Source of the DNA: Bacteroidales bacterium
GTDB taxonomy: Bacteria > Bacteroidota > Bacteroidia > Bacteroidales > JAFGUD01
DNA: 33,647 nucleotides
NCBI GenBank assembly: GCA_016938685.1
Contig: JAFGUD010000239.1
Coordinates: 1 to 33,647, forward strand
Direction of reading: 5' to 3'
The notes beneath the pieces were generated by a model. The model made no database searches. It was given only the letters and a program-made list of their open reading frames with translations, and was not told the origin of the DNA. The position numbers were made by a program, and so were the translations under genes. Each line of letters opens with the position of its first letter. Position 1 is the stretch's first letter. Below, piece by piece: positions 33,457 through 33,647 of the stretch.

Positions 33457-33477
33457 TTTATTTTTTTTGAGTTTTCA

Positions 33478-33485
33478 CAAATATA
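33478..33485 (-). promoter_or_regulatory. Putative -7 element for the VOC gene
   Basis: On the minus strand this reads TATATTTG, an exact TAnnTTTG, about 22 nt before the start codon. No -33 TTTG at the right spacing is visible, and chance matches are common in AT-rich DNA. Confidence 0.4.
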
Positions 33486-33527
33486 AGTTTTATCCGATTA
33501 TTTTTTAATTTTGTTAAAAAAAATTCC

Positions 33528-33589
33528 ATGAAATGAACATGTGAAAATAAAAAAAATAATGAACAGATGAAACGAACATGTAAAAATAA
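33528..33589. repeat. Two 23-bp direct repeats with a palindromic ACATGT core, period 39 nt
   Basis: 33528-33550 and 33567-33589 agree at 21 of 23 positions and both carry the core GAACATGT. A partial third copy (AATGAACAGATG) lies between. They sit upstream of the VOC promoter on its strand and could be operator sites, or belong to the gene beyond the right edge. Confidence 0.7.
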
Positions 33590-33618
33590 TTATTTACACA
33601 CAAGGAAATGATTATTTT
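33583..33618 (-). terminator. Probable terminator of a minus-strand gene beyond the right edge
   Basis: 33583-33595 and 33606-33618 form a 13-bp stem with one imperfect (G-T) pair and a 10-nt loop. On the minus strand it is followed by a T run. A minus-strand frame that is open at the window edge stops at 33612-33614, just inside the stem, and could be the end of the neighbouring gene. Only 11 codons are visible, so no CDS is called. Confidence 0.4.
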
Positions 33619-33647
33619 TTCGTGGAGTAACATCTGACAATAATGTA

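Noticed and set aside
33612-33647. C-terminal fragment of a gene at the right edge
   Set aside because: Only 11 codons are visible and two other frames are also open there; noted under the terminator only.

Overview
The window looks like a chromosomal segment of a free-living Bacteroidota bacterium. It is visibly AT-rich. Two large secreted proteins end in type IX secretion (T9SS) sorting domains, several OmpA-family proteins and SPII lipoproteins occur, and some intergenic spaces carry the Bacteroidota promoter pattern (-7 TAnnTTTG, sometimes with TTTG about 19 nt upstream). Shine-Dalgarno sequences are generally weak or absent. A finer taxonomic placement cannot be made from this sequence alone.

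Layout. (1) 1-3626, minus strand: a hybrid histidine kinase with a degenerate N-terminal receiver, followed 1 nt later by a partial membrane sensor with a c-type heme motif. (2) 3768-6165, minus: a TetR regulator, a START-domain exported protein and an extended SDR epimerase. (3) 6348-8391, plus: a TorF/Gcw_chp-like porin and an Amt ammonium transporter, ending in a clear terminator. (4) 8450-8716: a non-coding stretch with a long imperfect hairpin ending in nine T. (5) 8717-12580, minus: two tandem, recently duplicated or gene-converted T9SS cargo proteins with a beta-helix core. (6) 12903-13827, plus: two small genes. (7) 13945-19859, minus: an MsbA-like ABC exporter and two tandem OmpA/beta-propeller proteins, the larger with a PorE-like architecture. 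(8) 19905-26020, minus: a split citrate lyase locus. An apparent CitD-CitE fusion is followed by three FKBP lipoproteins, a two-gene AAA-ATPase/TOPRIM cassette, and then citF. (9) 26116-30383, minus: a kinase / stand-alone receiver / hybrid kinase operon with almost no gaps. (10) 30479-31442, plus: a lipoprotein and a possible metal-binding protein. (11) 31469-33456, minus: a VOC-fold protein and a cytoplasmic alpha-amylase.

How the parts work together. Envelope and secretion genes (T9SS cargo, OmpA/PorE-like proteins, FKBP lipoproteins) alternate with signal transduction and with central carbon or nitrogen uptake. The most notable candidates for something new are the ATPase/TOPRIM pair lodged between the citrate lyase genes (a plausible defence cassette), the CitD-CitE fusion with paired direct repeats at its promoter, the unexplained hairpin RNA candidate at 8493-8573, and the heme-sensor plus pseudo-receiver kinase pair at the left edge. 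All functional statements come from reading motifs by eye; no database search was possible.
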